Shown here in pieces: positions 39,501-53,340 of a DNA stretch of 64,000 bases (the stretch's first letter is position 1; every line of letters starts with the position of its first letter). The position numbers and the translations under genes were made by a program. The notes beneath the pieces are model-generated. The model did no database searches, was not told the DNA's origin, and was given only the letters and a program-made list of their open reading frames with translations. Location: the NCBI RefSeq assembly GCF_051020955.1, contig NW_027476672.1, positions 62,001-126,000 of the forward strand, read 5' to 3'. The stretch comes from Megalopta genalis (lineage: Eukaryota > Arthropoda > Insecta > Hymenoptera > Halictidae).

Positions 39501-42500
39501 CTAGCTTAAAATCCACGAGAAACAAATGATTTAGCATCAACACTTGGGGTATAAGTGATGTAGCTTCAAATGCAGACGAATCAAACGAGTTAGCTTCAAA
39601 ATCCAGGCGATTCACATCATTTAGCTTTCAATCCATGCGAAATAGAAGGCTTAGCTTCAAATCCATGCAAGACAAATGTTTCAGCTTCAAATCAATACGA
39701 TGTAGAAGGATTAGCTTCAAATCCATGCGAAACAAATGATTTAGCTCAGATACTAGCGATAGAAGTGATATAGCATCGAATGCATGCGAAACGAACGAGT
39801 TAGCTTCAAATCCATGCAGAACACATGATTAAGCTGCAAATCAATCCAATGAAAAAGGTTTAGATTCAAATCCAAGCGAAACACATGATTCAGCGTCTGA
39901 TACTTGCGATATAACTGAAATAGCTTCAAATGCAGGGGAAACAAACGAGTTAGCATCAAATCCATGCGAAACACATGATTTAGCTTCAAATCAAAGCGAT
40001 GTAGAAGGTATAGCTTCAAATCCAAGCGAAACCACATGATTTAGCTTTCAATCTATGCGAAGTAGAAGGCTTAGCTTCAAATCCATACGAAACAAATGAT
40101 TTATCATCAGATACTTGCGATATAACTGACATAACTTCAAATGCAGGGGAAACAAACGAGTTAGTATCAAATCCTTGCAAAACACATGATTAGCTTCAAA
40201 TCAATGCGATGTAGATGGTTTAACTTCAAATCCAAGCAAAACACATGATTTAGCTTCAAATCAATGCGATGTAGAAGGTTTAGATTCAAATCCATGCGAA
40301 ACAAATGATTTAGCTTCAAACACTTGTGATATAAGTGATATAGCTGCAAATACAGACGAATTCAAACGAATTAGCTTAAAAATCCATGCGGTACACATCA
40401 TTTAGCTTTAAATCCATGTGAAGTAGAAGGCTTAGCTACAAATCCATGCGAAACAATGATTTAGCATCAGATACTTGCGATATAACTGACATAACTTCAA
40501 TGCAGGCGAAACGACCGAGTTAGCTTCAAATCCATGCGAGACACATGATTTAGCTGCAAATCAATACGATGTAGAAGGTATAGCTTCAAATCCATGCGAA
40601 CCAAATGATTTAGCTTCAAACACTTGTGATATAAGTGATATAGCTGCAAATGCAGACGAATCAAACGGGATAGCTTCAAAATCCATGCGATACATATCAT
40701 TTAGCTTTAATCCACGTGAAGTAGAAGGCTTAGCTTCAAATCCAAGCGAAACACATGATTTAACTTCAAATCAATGTGATGTAGAAGGTTTAGCGTCAAA
40801 TCCATGCGAAACAAATGATTCAGGATCAAACACTTGGGATATAAGTGATATAGCTTCAAATGCAGACGAATCAAACGAGTTAGCTTCAAAATCCATGCCA
40901 TTCACAGCATTTAGGCTTTCAATCCATGCGAAATAGAAGGCTTTAGCTTCAAATCCATGCATGACAAATGTTTCAGCTTCAAATCAATACGATGTAGACG
41001 GTTTAGCTTCAAATCCATGCGAAACAAATGATTTAGCTTCAGATACTAGCGATAGAAGTGATATAGCATCGAATGCAGGCGAAACGAACGAGTTAGCTTC
41101 AAATCCATGCAGAACACATGATTTAGCTTTAAATCCATGCGAAGTAGAAGGCTTAGCTTCAAATCCATGCGAAACAAATGATTTAGGTTCAGATGCTTTC
41201 GATTTAAGTGATGTAGCATCAAATGCTGACGAATCAAACGAGTTAGCTTAAAAATCATGCGGTACACATCATTTAGCTTTAAATGCATGTGAAGTAGAAG
41301 GTTTAGCTTCAAATCCAAGCGAAACACATGATTTAGCATCAGAGACATGCGATATAACTGAATAGCTTCAAATGCAGGGGAAACAAACGAGTTAGCATCA
41401 AATCCATGCAAAAACACATGATTTAGCTTGAAATCAAAGCGATGTAGAAGGTATAGCTTCAAATCCAAGCGAAACACATGATTTAGCTTCAAATCAATGC
41501 GATGTAGAGGTTTAGATTCAAATCAGGCGAAACAAATGATTTAGCTTCAAACACTTGTGATATAAGTGATATAGCTGCAAATGCAGACGAATCAAAACGG
41601 GATAGCTTCAAAATCCATGCGATACATATCATTTAGCTTTAAAACCACGTGAAGTAGAAGGCTTAGCTTCAAATCCAAGCGAAACACATGATTTAACTTC
41701 AAATCAATGTGATGTAGAGGTTTAGCGTCAAATCCATGCGAAACAAATGATTCAGGATCAAACACTTGGGATATAAGTGATATAGCTTCAAATGCAGACG
41801 AATCAAACGAGTTAGCTTCAAAATCATGCGATTCACATCATTAGCTTCAATCCATGCGAAATAGAAGGCTTAGCTTCAAATCCATGCAAGACAAATGTTT
41901 CAGCTTCAATCAATACGATGTAGAAGGTTTAGCTTCAAATCCATGCGAAACAAATGATTTAGCTTCAGATACTAGCGATAGAAGTGATATAGCATCGAAT
42001 GCAGGCGAAACGAACGAGTTAGCTTCAATCCATGCAGAACACATGATTTAGCTTTAAATCCATGCGAAGTAGAAGGCTTAGCTTCAAATCCATGCGAAAC
42101 AAATGATTTAGGTTCAGATGCTTGCGATATAACTGATATAGATTCAAATTCAGGGAAACAAACGAGTTAGCATCAAATCCATGCAAAACACATGATTAAG
42201 CTGCAAATCAATCCAATGTAAAAGGATTAGCTTCAAATCCAAGCGAAACACATGATTTAGCGTCTGATACTTGCGATATAACTGAAATAGCTTCAAATGC
42301 AGGGGAAACAAACGAGTTAGCATCAAATCCATGCGAAACACATGATTTAGCTTCAAATCAAAGCGATGAAGAAGGTATAGCTTCAAATCCAAGCGAAACA
42401 CATGATTTAGCTTTCAATCCATGCGAGATAGAAGGCTTAGCTTCAAAACCCATGCGAAACAAATGATTTATCATCAGATACTTGCGATATAACTGACATA

Positions 42501-42700
42501 ACTTCAAATGCAGGCGAAACGACCGAGTTAGCTTCAATCCATGCGAAACACATGATTTAGCTGCAAATCAATACGATGTAGAAGGTATAGCTTCAAATCC
42601 ATGCGAAACACATGATTTAGCTTTCAAATCAATGCGATGTAGAAGATTTAGCTTCAAATCCATGCGAAACAAATGATTTAGCTTCAAACACTTGCGATAT
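36500..42700. repeat. Array segment with an excess of one-base indels
   Basis: Unit types are ordinary, but many units have lost or gained one base relative to close relatives, usually in short runs. Examples are gatgctagaagg (36,583), ggtttaggcttc (36,927), gaaaccacatg (37,097 and 40,030), cttggatata (38,174), gggaaacaacgag (38,355), ggtatagtgata (39,342), gtagaggtctagc (39,495), ttagctcagata (39,741), catgattagcttc (40,189), ggctttagctt (40,939), ctgaatagc (41,359), gtagaggtttag (41,505) and cagggaaac (42,152). As a result no frame stays open for long. It could be decayed array or uncorrected consensus sequence. Confidence 0.8.
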
Positions 42701-45700
42701 AAGTGATGTAGCATCAAATGCAGGCGAAACTAACGAGTTAGCTTCAAATCCATGCGAAACACATGATTTAGATGCAAATCAATGCGATGTAGAAGGTTTA
42801 GCTTCAAATCCATGCGAAACAAATGATTTAGCATCTAACACTTGGGGTATAAGTGATATAGCTTCAAATGCAGACGAATCAAACGAGTTAGCTTCAATAT
42901 GCATGCGATACACATCATTACCTTTAAATCCATGCGAAATAGAAGGCTTAGCTTCAAATCCATGCGAATCAAATGATTTAGCTTCAGATACTTGCGATAT
43001 AAGAGATTTAGCATCAAATGCAGGCGAAACGGACGAGTTAGCATGAAATCCAAGCAAAACACATGATTTATTTTCAAATCAATGCGATGTAGAAGGACAA
43101 GCTTCAAATCCAAGCGAAACACATGATTTAACTTCAAACCAATGCTATGTAGAAGGTTTAGCTTCAAACACTTGGTATATAAGTGATATAGCTTCAAATG
43201 CAGACGAAACTAACGAGATAGCTCCAAATCCATGCGAAACACATGATTTAGCTTCAAATTAATGCGATGTAGAAGCATTAGCTTCAAATCCATGAGAAAC
43301 AAAGATTTAGCATCAAACACTTGGGGTATAAGTGATATAGCTTCAAATGCAGACGAATCAAACGAGTTAGCTTCAAATCCATGCAAAACACATGATTTAG
43401 CTGCAAATCAATGGGATGTAGAAGTTTTAGCTTCAACTCCATGCGAAACAAATGATTTAACATCAGATAGTTGCGATATAAGTGATATAGTTTCAAATGC
43501 TGGGCAAACAAACGAGTTAGCTTCAAATCCATACAAAACACATGATTAAGCTTCAAATCAATGCTATGTAGAAGGTTTCGCTTCATATCCATGAGACACT
43601 TATGATTTAGCTTCATATACTAGCGATATAAGTGATATAGCTTCAAATACAGACGAAACAAACAAGTTAGCTTCAAATCCATGCAAAACACATGATTTAG
43701 CTGCAAATCAATGCGATGTTGAAGTTTTAGCTTCAAATCCATGCTATACAAATGATTTAACATCAGATAGTTGCGATATAAGTGACATAGTTTCAAATGC
43801 AGGGGAAACAAACGGGTTAGCTTCAAATCCATGCAAAACACATGATTTAGCTAACAAATCAAAGCGATGCAGAAGGTATAGCTACAAATCCAAGCGAAAC
43901 ACATGATTTAGCTTCAAATGAATGCGATATAGAAGGTTTAGCTTCAAATCCATGCGAAACAAATGATTTCGCTTCAAATGAATGCGATATAGAAGGTTTA
44001 GCTTCAAATCCATGCGAAACAAATGATTTAGCTTCAAACACTTGTGATATAAGTGATATAGCTGCAAATGCAGACGATTCAAACGGGGTAGCTTCAAAAG
44101 CCATGCGATACATACCATTTTGCTTAAAATCGATACGATGTAGAAGGTTTAGCTTCAAATCCAAGCGAAACACATGATTTAGCTTCAAATCAATGCGATG
44201 TATAAGGTTTAGCTTCAAATCCATGAGAAACAAATGATTTAGCATCTAACACTTGGGGTATAAGTGATATAGCTTCAAATGCAGACGAATCAAACGAGTT
44301 AGCTTCAATATGCATGCGATACACATCATTACCTTTAAATCCATGCGAAATAGAAGGCTTAGCTTCAAATCCATGCGATGTAGAATGTTTAGCTTCAAAT
44401 CCATGCGAAACAAATGAGTTAGCTTCAAATCAATACGATGTAGAAGGTTTAGCTTCAAATCCATGCGAATCAAATGATTTAGCTTCAGATACTTGCGATA
44501 TAAGTGATATAGCATCAAATGCAGGCGAAATGGACGAGTTAGCATGAAATCCAAGCAAAACACATGATTTATCTTCAAATCAATGCGATGGAGAAGGATA
44601 AGCTGCAAATCCAAGCGAAACACATGATTTAACTTCAAACCAATGCTATGTAGAAGGTTTAGCTTCAAATCCATGCGAAACAAATGATTTAGCTTTAGAT
44701 ACTTGCGATATAAGTGATATATGCTTCAAATGCAGGGGACACAAACGAGTTAGCTTTAATTCCAAGCAAAACACATTATTAAGCTTCAAATCAATGCTAT
44801 GTAGAAGGTTTAACTTCAAATCCAGGCGACACAAATCATTTAGCTTTAGATACTTGCGATATAAGTGATATAGCATCAAATGCAGGCGAAACGGACGAGT
44901 TAGCATCAAATCCATGCAAAACACATGATTTAGCTAACAAATCAAAGCGATGTAGAAGGATTAGCTTCAAATCCAAGCGAACCAAATGATTGAGCTTCAA
45001 ACACGTGGGATATATGTGATATAGCTTCAAATGCAGGCGAAACAAACGAGTTAGCTTCAAATCCTAGAGAATCACATGATTTAGCTTCAAATCAATGCGA
45101 TGTAGAAGGATTAGCTTCAAATCCAAGCGAAGCAAATGTTTGAGCTTCAAACACGTGGGATATATGTGATATAGCTTCAAATGCAGGCGAAACAAACGAG
45201 TTAGCTTCAAATCCAAACGAATCACACGATTTAGCTTCAAATCAATGCGATGTAGAAGGTTTAGATTCAAATCCATGGGAAACAAATGATTTAGCTTCAA
45301 CCACTTGGGATATAAGTGACATAGCTTCAAATGCAGACGAAGCAAACGAGTTAGCTTCAAATCCATGCGAAACACATGATTTAGCTGCAAATCAATACGA
45401 TGTAGGAGGATTAGCTTCAAATCCAAGCGAAACACATGATTTAGCTTCAAATCAATGCGATGTAGAAGGTTTAGCTTCAAATCCATGAGAAACAATTCAA
45501 GCTTCATATCAATGCTATGTAGAAGGTTTCGCTTCAAATCCAAGCGAAAGACATGATTTAGCTTCAAATGAATGCTATGTAGAAGGTTTAGTTTCAAATC
45601 CATGCGAAACATATGATTTAGATTCAGATACTTGAGATATAAGTGTTATAGCTTCAAATGCAGGCGAATCAAACGAGTTAGCTTAAAAATCCATGCGATA

Positions 45701-46409
45701 CACATGATTTATCATCAAATCAATACGATGTAGAACGTTTACCTTCAAATCCGTGCGACACAAATGATTTGGCTTCGAATACTTGCAATATAAATGATAT
45801 AGCTTCAAATGCATGCGCAACAAACAAGTTACCTTCAAATCCATGCGAAACACATAGTTTATCTTCAAATCAATGCGATGTAGAAGGTTTAGCTTCAAAT
45901 CCATGCGAAACAAATGATTTAGCTTCAAACACTTGTGATATAAGTGATATAGCTGCAAATGCAGACGAATCAAATGGGATAGCTTCAAAATCCATGCGAT
46001 ACATATCATTTAGCTTTAAATCGATATGATGTAGAAGGTTTAGCTTCAAATCCATGCGAAACAAATGATTTAGCATCAGATACTTGCGATATAACTGATA
46101 TAGCTTCAAATGCAGGGGAAACAAACGAGTTAGCATAAAATCCATGCAAAATACATGATTTGGCTTCAAATCAATGCGATGTAGAAGGTATAGCTTCGAA
46201 TCCATGCGAAACAAATGATTTAGCATCAGATATTTGCGATATAAACGACATAGCTTCAAATGCAGGGGAAACAAACGAGTTAGCATCAAATCCATGCAAA
46301 ACACATGATTTAGCTTCAGATACTTGCGATATAAGTGATATAGCTTCAATTGTAAAGGAAACAAACGAGTTAGCTTCAAATTCATGCAAAACACATGATT
46401 TAGCTACAA
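42701..46409. repeat. Mixed array segment
   Basis: Ordinary pentamers. 42,826-43,110 and 44,236-44,600 share the gcttcaatatgcatgcg and tcattacctttaaatcc variants at an offset of about 1,410 bp. The gattaagcttc plus tgctatg subfamily reappears near 43,545 and 44,777. The array near 45,241-45,480 is copied at 46,861-47,100, an offset of 1,620 bp (54 units). No gene. Confidence 0.8.
43911..44030. repeat. 60-bp (Q-P1 dimer) tandem duplication
   Basis: Two successive Q-P1 dimers, 43,911-43,970 and 43,971-44,030, are identical except for gatttc versus gattta at the unit end. A Q-P dimer is the step by which pentamers elsewhere are lengthened. Confidence 0.9.
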
Positions 46410-47541
46410 ATCAATGCGATGTAGAAGGATTAGCTACAAATCCAAGCGAACCAAATGATTGAGCTTCAAACACTTGGGATATATGTGATATAGCTTCAAA
46501 TGCAGAAGAAACAAACGAGTTAGCTTCAAATCCATGCGAAACACATGATTTAGCTGCAAATCAATGCTGTGTAAACTGTTTAGGTTCAAATCCATGAGAC
46601 ACAAATGATTTAGCTTCAGATACTTGCGATATAAGTGATACAGCTGCAAATGCAGACGAAATAAACAAGTTAGCTTCCAATCCAAGCGAATCAACATGAT
46701 TTAGCTTCAAATCAATGCGATGTAGAAGGATTAGCTTCAAATCCAAGCGAAGCAAATGATTGAGCTTCAAACACGTGGGATATATGTGATATAGCTTCAA
46801 ATGTAGGCGAAACAAACGAGTTAGCTTCAAATCCTAGAGAATCACATGATTTAGCTTCAAATCAATGCGATGTAGAAGGTTTAGATTCAAATCCATGGGA
46901 AACAAATGATTTAGCTTCAACCACTTGGGATATAAGTGACATAGCTTCAAATGCAGACGAAGCAAACGAGTTAGCTTCAAATCCATGCGAAACACATGAT
47001 TTAGCTGCAAATCAATACGATGTAGGAGGATTAGCTTCAAATCCAAGCGAAACACATGATTTAGCTTCAAATCAATGCGATGTAGAAGGATTAGCTACAA
47101 ATCCAAGCGAACCAAATGATTGAGCTTCAAACACTTGGGATATATGTGATATAGCTTCAAATGCAGAAGAAACAAACGAGTTAGCTTCAAATCCATGCGA
47201 AACACATGATTTAGCTGCAAATCAATGCTGTGTAAACTGTTTAGGTTCAAATCCATGAGACACAAATGATTTAGCTTCAGATACTTGCGATATAAGTGAT
47301 ACAGCTGCAAATGCAGACGAAATAAACAAGTTAGCTTCCAATCCAAGCGAATCAACATGATTTAGCTTCAAATCAATGCGATGTAGAAGGATTAGCTTCA
47401 AATCCAAGCGAAGCAAATGATTGAGCTTCAAACACGTGGGATATATGTGATATAGCTTCAAATGTAGGCGAAACAAACGAGTTAGCTTCAAATCCTAGAG
47501 AATCACATGATTTAGCTTCAAATCAATGCGATGTAGAAGGA
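46410..47541. repeat. 661-bp tandem duplication
   Basis: About 470 bp starting near 46,410 recurs at an offset of 661 bp (22 units plus 1) with essentially no differences that I can see. The two copies are joined by about 190 bp of other units. Diagnostic variants are tgctgtgtaaactgttt, gcttccaatcc, gaatcaacatg (a one-base insertion) and cacgtgggatatatg. Confidence 0.9.
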
Positions 47542-48307
47542 TTAGCTTCAAATCCAAGCGAAGCAAATGATTTAGCTTCAAACACTTGGGATATAATTGA
47601 TATAGCATCAAATGCAGACGAAGCAAACGAGTTAGCTTCAAATCCATGCGAAACACATGATTTAGCTTCAAATCAGTGCTATGTAGAAGGTTTAGCTTCA
47701 AATCCATGCGAAACAAATGATTTAGCTTCAAACACATAGGATATAAGTGATATAGCTTCAAATGTAGGGGAAACAAACGAGATAGCTTCATATCCAAGCA
47801 AAACACATTACTAAGGTTCAAATCAATGCGATGTAGAAGGTAAAGCTTCAAATCCATGCGAAACAAATGATTTAGCTTCAAACGCATGGGATATATGTGA
47901 TATAGCTTCAAATCCATGCGAAACAAATGATTTAGCTTCAAACGCTTGGAATATATGTGATATAGCTTCAAATGCAGACGAAACAACCGAGTTAGCTGCA
48001 AATCCATCCGAAACAAATGATTTAGCTTTAGATACTTGCGATATAAGTGATACAGCTTCAAATGCAGATGAAATAAATGAGTTAGCTTCCAATCCAAGCG
48101 CAACACATGATTTAGCATTAAATCAATGCGATGTAGAAGGTTTAGCTTGAAATCCATGCGGAACATATGATTTATCTTGAAACAATTGGGATTTAAGTGA
48201 TATATCTTCAAATGCAGACGAAACAAACGAGTTAGCTTCCAATCCATGCGAATCACATGATTTAGCTTCAAATCAATGCGATGTAGAAAGTTTAGCTTCA
48301 AATCCAT
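47495..48307 (-). other. Repeat-derived open frame (270 codons), probably not a gene
   Basis: Uninterrupted minus-strand frame of the same KLNHLFRMDL-type decapeptides, ending just upstream of copy A of the 1.06-kb block. The partner region at 49,982-50,683 gives a 233-codon version with a different end, so length is not conserved between near-identical copies. That argues against a selected gene product. Confidence 0.1.
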
Positions 48308-48698
48308 GCGAAAAAAATGATTTAGCTTCAGATACTAGCGATATAAGTGATATAGCTTTAAATGCAGGCGAAACAAACGAGTTAGCTTCTAATCCATGCG
48401 AAACACATGATTAAGCTTCAAATCAATGCTATGTAGAAGGATTAGCTTCAAATTCTTGCGACACAAATGATTTAGCTTCAGATACTTGCGATACAAGTGA
48501 GATAGCTTCAAATGCAGACGGAAACAAACGAGATAGCTTCATATCCAAGCGAAACACATGATTTAGCTTTAAATCAATACGATGTAGAAGGATTAGCTTC
48601 AAATCCATGCGAAACAAATGATTTATCTTCAAACACTTGGGATATAAGTGATATAGTTTCAAATGCAGACGGAAACAAACGAGTTAGCTTCAAATCCA
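47641..48698. repeat. ~1.06-kb block, copy A (partners at 50017 and 52201)
   Basis: The segment recurs at 50,017-51,074 (offset 2,376 bp), and much of it again from 52,201 (offset 4,418-4,419 bp). Shared diagnostic variants are acattactaaggttc, gaaggtaaagc, the run of two cgcatggg/cgcttgg T units, cacataggatata and gcagacggaaac. Confidence 0.9.
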
Positions 48699-50016
48699 TG
48701 CAAGACACATTATTAAGCTTCAAATCAATGATATGTGGAAGGTTTAGCTTCAAATCGATGCGACACAAATGATTTAGCATCAGATTGTTCCGATATAAGT
48801 GATATAGCTACAAATGTACGGGGAAACAAACGAGTTAGTTTCATATCCAAGCAAAACACATTGTTAAGCTTCAAACCAATGCTATATAGAAGGTTCAGCT
48901 TGAAATCCATGCAAAACAAATGATTTAGCTATAGATACTTGCGATATAAGTGATATATGCTTCAAATGCAGGGGAAACAAACGAGTTAGCTTTAATTCCA
49001 AGCAAAACACATTATTAAGCTTCAAATCAATGCTATGTAGAAGGTTTAACTTCAAATCCAGACGACACAAATGATTTAGTTTTAGATACTTGCGATATAA
49101 GTGATATAGCTTCAAATGCAGACGAAACAACCGTGTTAGCTTCAAATCCAAGCGAATCACATGATTTAGCTTCAAATCCATGCGGTGTAGAAAGATTAGC
49201 TACAAATCCATGCGAGACAAATTATTAAGCTTCAGATACTAGCGATGTAATTGTTATAACTTCAAATGCAGACGAAACTAACGAGTTAGCTTCAAATGCA
49301 TGCGAAACACATGATTAAGCTTCAAATCAAAGCTATGTAGAAGGTTTAGCTTCAAATCCTTGCGACACAAATGATTTAGCTTCAAATCAATGCGATGTAG
49401 AAGGTTTTGCTTCCAATCCATGCGAAGCAAATGATTTAGCTACCAACAATTGGTATATAAGTGATATAGCTTCAAATGCAGACGAATCAAACGAGTTAGT
49501 TTCAAAATCCTTGCGATATACATCATTTAGCTTCAAATCGATGCGAATTATTATGGCTTAGCTTCGAATCTATGCGAAACACATGATTTAGCTGCAAATC
49601 AATGCGATGTAGAAGGTTCAGCTTGAAATCCATGCGAAACAAATGATTTAGCTTCAGATACTAGCGATATAAGTGATATAGCTTCAAATGCAGACTTAAC
49701 TAACGAGTTGGCTCCAAGTCCAAGCGAAAGACATGATTTAGCTTCAAATCAATGCGATGTAGCAGGATTAGCTTCAAATCCATGCGAAACAAATGATTTA
49801 ACTTCAAACACTTGGTACATAAGTGATATAGCTTCAAATGCAGACGAAACAAACGAGTTAGCTCCAAATCCAAGCGAAACACATGATTTAGCTGCAAGTC
49901 AATGCTATGTAGATGGATTAGTTTCAAATCCATGCGAAGCAAATGATTGAGCTTCAGATACTTGCGATATAAGTGATACAGCTACAAATGCAGACAAAAT
50001 AAACGAGTTTGTTCCA

Positions 50017-51074
50017 AATCCATGCGAAACACATGATTTAGCTTCAAATCAGTGCTATGTAGAAGGTTTAGCTTCAAATCCATGCGAAACAAATGATTTA
50101 GCTTCAAACACATAGGATATAAGTGATATAGCTTCAAATGTAGGGGAAACAAACGAGATAGCTTCATATCCAAGCAAAACACATTACTAAGGTTCAAATC
50201 AATGCGATGTAGAAGGTAAAGCTTCAAATCCATGCGAAACAAATGATTTAGCTTCAAACGCATGGGATATATGTGATATAGCTTCAAATCCATGCGAAAC
50301 AAATGATTTAGCTTCAAACGCTTGGAATATATGTGATATAGCTTCAAATGCAGACGAAACAACCGAGTTAGCTGCAAATCCATGCGAAACAAATGATTTA
50401 GCTTTAGATACTTGCGATATAAGTGATACAGCTTCAAATGCAGATAAAATAAATGAGTTAGCTTCCAATCCAAGCGCAACACATGATTTAGCATTAAATC
50501 AATGCGATGTAGAAGGTTTAGCTTGAAATCCATGCGGAACATATGATTTATATTGAAACAATTGGGATTTAAGTGATATATCTTCAAATGCAGACGAAAC
50601 AAACGAGTTAGCTTCCAATCCATGCGAATCACATGATTTAGCTTCAAATCAATGCGATGTAGAAAGTTTAGCTTCAAATCCATGCGAAAAAAATGATTTA
50701 GCTTCAGATACTAGCGATATAAGTGATATAGCTTTAAATGCAGACGAAACTAACGAGTTAGCTTCTAATCCATGCGAAACACATGATTAAGCTTCAAATC
50801 AATGCTATGTAGAAGGATTAGCTTCAAATTCTTGCGACACAAATGATTTAGCTTCAGATACTTGCGATACAAGTGAGATAGCTTCAAATGCAGACGGAAA
50901 CAAACGAGATAGCTTCATATCCAAGCGAAACACATGATTTAGCTTTAAATCAATACGATGTAGAAGGATTAGCTTCAAATCCATGCGAAACAAATGATTT
51001 ATCTTCAAACACTTGGGATATAAGTGATATAGTTTCAAATGCAGACGGAAACAAACGAGTTAGCTTCAAATCCA
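50017..51074. repeat. ~1.06-kb block, copy B
   Basis: The copy matches 47,641-48,698 with a few substitutions (catgcgaaac versus catccgaaac near 50,380, and ttatattgaaac versus ttatcttgaaac near 50,550). The match stops where this copy has gcgaaacacatgattta and copy A has gcaagacacattattaa. Confidence 0.9.
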
Positions 51075-51960
51075 TGCGAAACACATGATTTAGCAATAAA
51101 TCAATGCAATGTAGAAGGTTTAGCTTCAAATACATGCGAAACCAATGATTTAGCACCAGATACTTGCGATATATGTGGCATAGCTGCAAATACTGATGAA
51201 ACAAACCAGTTAGCTTCAATTCCATGCGAAACACATGATTTAGCAACAAATCAATGCGAAGTATATGCTTTAGCTTCAAATCCATGCGAAACACATGAAT
51301 TAGCTTCAAACCCATGCGAAGCACATGATTTAGCTTCAAATCAATGCGATGTAGAAGGTTTTGCTTCAAATCCATGAGACACAAATGATTTAGATTCAGA
51401 TACTTCCGATATAAGTGATACAGCTTCAAATGCAGACGAAACAAACGAGTTAGCTTCCAATCCAAGCGAATCACATGATTTAGCTTCAAAACAATGCGAT
51501 GTAGAAAGTTCAGCTTCAAATCCATGCGACACAAATGATTTAGATTCAGATACTTGCGATATAAGTGATATTGCTTCAAATGCAGACGAATCAAACGAGT
51601 AAACTTCAAAATCCATGCGATATACATGACTTAGCTTCAAATCAATGCGAAGTAGAAGTCTTAGCATCAAATCCATGCGAAACAAATGATTTAGGTTCAG
51701 ATACTTGCGATACGAGTGATATAGCTTCAAATGCATGGGAAACAAACGAGTTAGCACCAAATCCATGCGAAACAAATGATTTAGCTTCTAACCAAAGCGA
51801 AGTAGAAGTCTTAGCTTCAAAACCATGCGAAACAAATGATTTATCTTCAAACACTTGGGATTTAAGTGATATATCTTCAAATGCATACGAAACAAACGAG
51901 TTAGCTTGAAATCCAAACGAATCACATGATTTAGCTTCAAATCAATGCGATGTAGAAAGT

Positions 51961-52970
51961 TTAGCTCAAATCTATGCGAAAAAAATGATTTAGCTTCAGA
52001 TACTAGCGATATAAATGATTTAGCTTTAAATGCAGACGAAACTAACGAGTTAGCTTCTAATCCATGCGAAACACATGATTAAGCTTCAAATCAATGCTAT
52101 GTAGAAAAATTAGCTTCAAATTCTTGCGACACAAATGATTTAGCTTCAGATACTTGCGATACAAGTGAGATAGCTTCAAATGCAGACGGAAACAAACGAG
52201 ATAGCTTCATATCCAAGCAAAACACATTACTAAGGTTCAAATCAATGCGATGTAGAAGGTAAAGCTTCAAATCCATGCGAAAGAAATGATTTAGCTTCAA
52301 ATGCTAGGGATATAAGTGATATAGCTTCAAATCCATGCGAAACAAATGATTTAGCTTCAAACGCTTGGAATATATGTGATATAGCTTCAAATGCAGACGA
52401 AACAACCGAGTTAGCTGCAAATCCATGCGAAACAAATGATTTAGCTTTAGATACTTGCGATATAAGTGATACAGCTTCAAATGCAGATGAAATAAATGAG
52501 TTAGCTTCCAATCCAAGCGCAACACATGATTTAGCATTAAATCAATGCGATGTAGAAGGTTTAGCTTGAAATCCATGCGGAACAAATGATTTATCTTCAA
52601 ACAATTGGGATTTAAGTGATATATCTTCAAATGCAGACGAAACAAACGAGTTAGCTTCCAATCCATGCGAATCACATGATTTAGCTTAAAATCAATGCGA
52701 TGTAGAAAGTTTAGCTCAAATCCATGCGAAAAAAATGATTTAGCTTCAGATACTAGCGATATAAGTGATATAGCTTTAAATGCAGACGAAACTAACGAGT
52801 TAGCTTCTAATCCATGCGAAACACATGATTAAGCTTCAAATCAATGCTATGTAGAAAAATTAGCTTCAAATTCTTGCGACACAAATGATTTAGCTTCAGA
52901 TACTTGCGATACAAGTGAGATAGCTTCAAATGCAGACGGAAACAAACGAGATAGCTTCATATCCAAGCGA
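51961..52970. repeat. 750-bp spaced duplication
   Basis: About 260 bp starting gtttagctcaaatc (one base missing), with gcgaaaaaaatg, cttctaatcc and gtagaaaaattagc, occurs at 51,960-52,220 and again at 52,710-52,970. The offset is exactly 750 bp, 25 units or five pentamers. Confidence 0.88.
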
Positions 52971-53340
52971 AACGCATGATTTAGCTTTAAATCAATACTA
53001 TGTAGAAGGATTAGCTTCAAATCCATGCGAAACAAATGATTTAGCTTCAAACACTTGGGATATAAGTGATATAGTTTCAAATGCAGACGGAAACAAACGA
53101 GTTAGCTTCAAATCCATGCAAGACACATTATTAAGCTTCAAATCAATGATATGTGGAAGGTTTAGCTTCAAATCGATGCGACACAAATGATTTAGCATCA
53201 GAATGTTCCGATATAAGTGATATAGCTACAAATGTACGGGGAAACAAACGAGTTTGCTTCATATCCAAGCAAAACACATTGTTAAGCTTCAAACCAATGC
53301 TATATAGAAGGTTTAACTTCAAATCCATGCGAAACAAATC
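52201..53340. repeat. ~1.06-kb block, copy C, with an extended right part
   Basis: The copy matches copy A at 4,418-4,419 bp offset. Unlike copy B it continues to match A through the atatgtggaagg, gattgttc/gaatgttc and gtacggggaaac units up to about 53,340 (48,920 in copy A). Confidence 0.88.

Noticed and set aside
49530..49562. Small insertion of foreign sequence (gcgaattattatggctta)
   Set aside because: It is a single altered 31-bp unit (normally gcgaagtagaaggctta), explained by a few substitutions and one added base.
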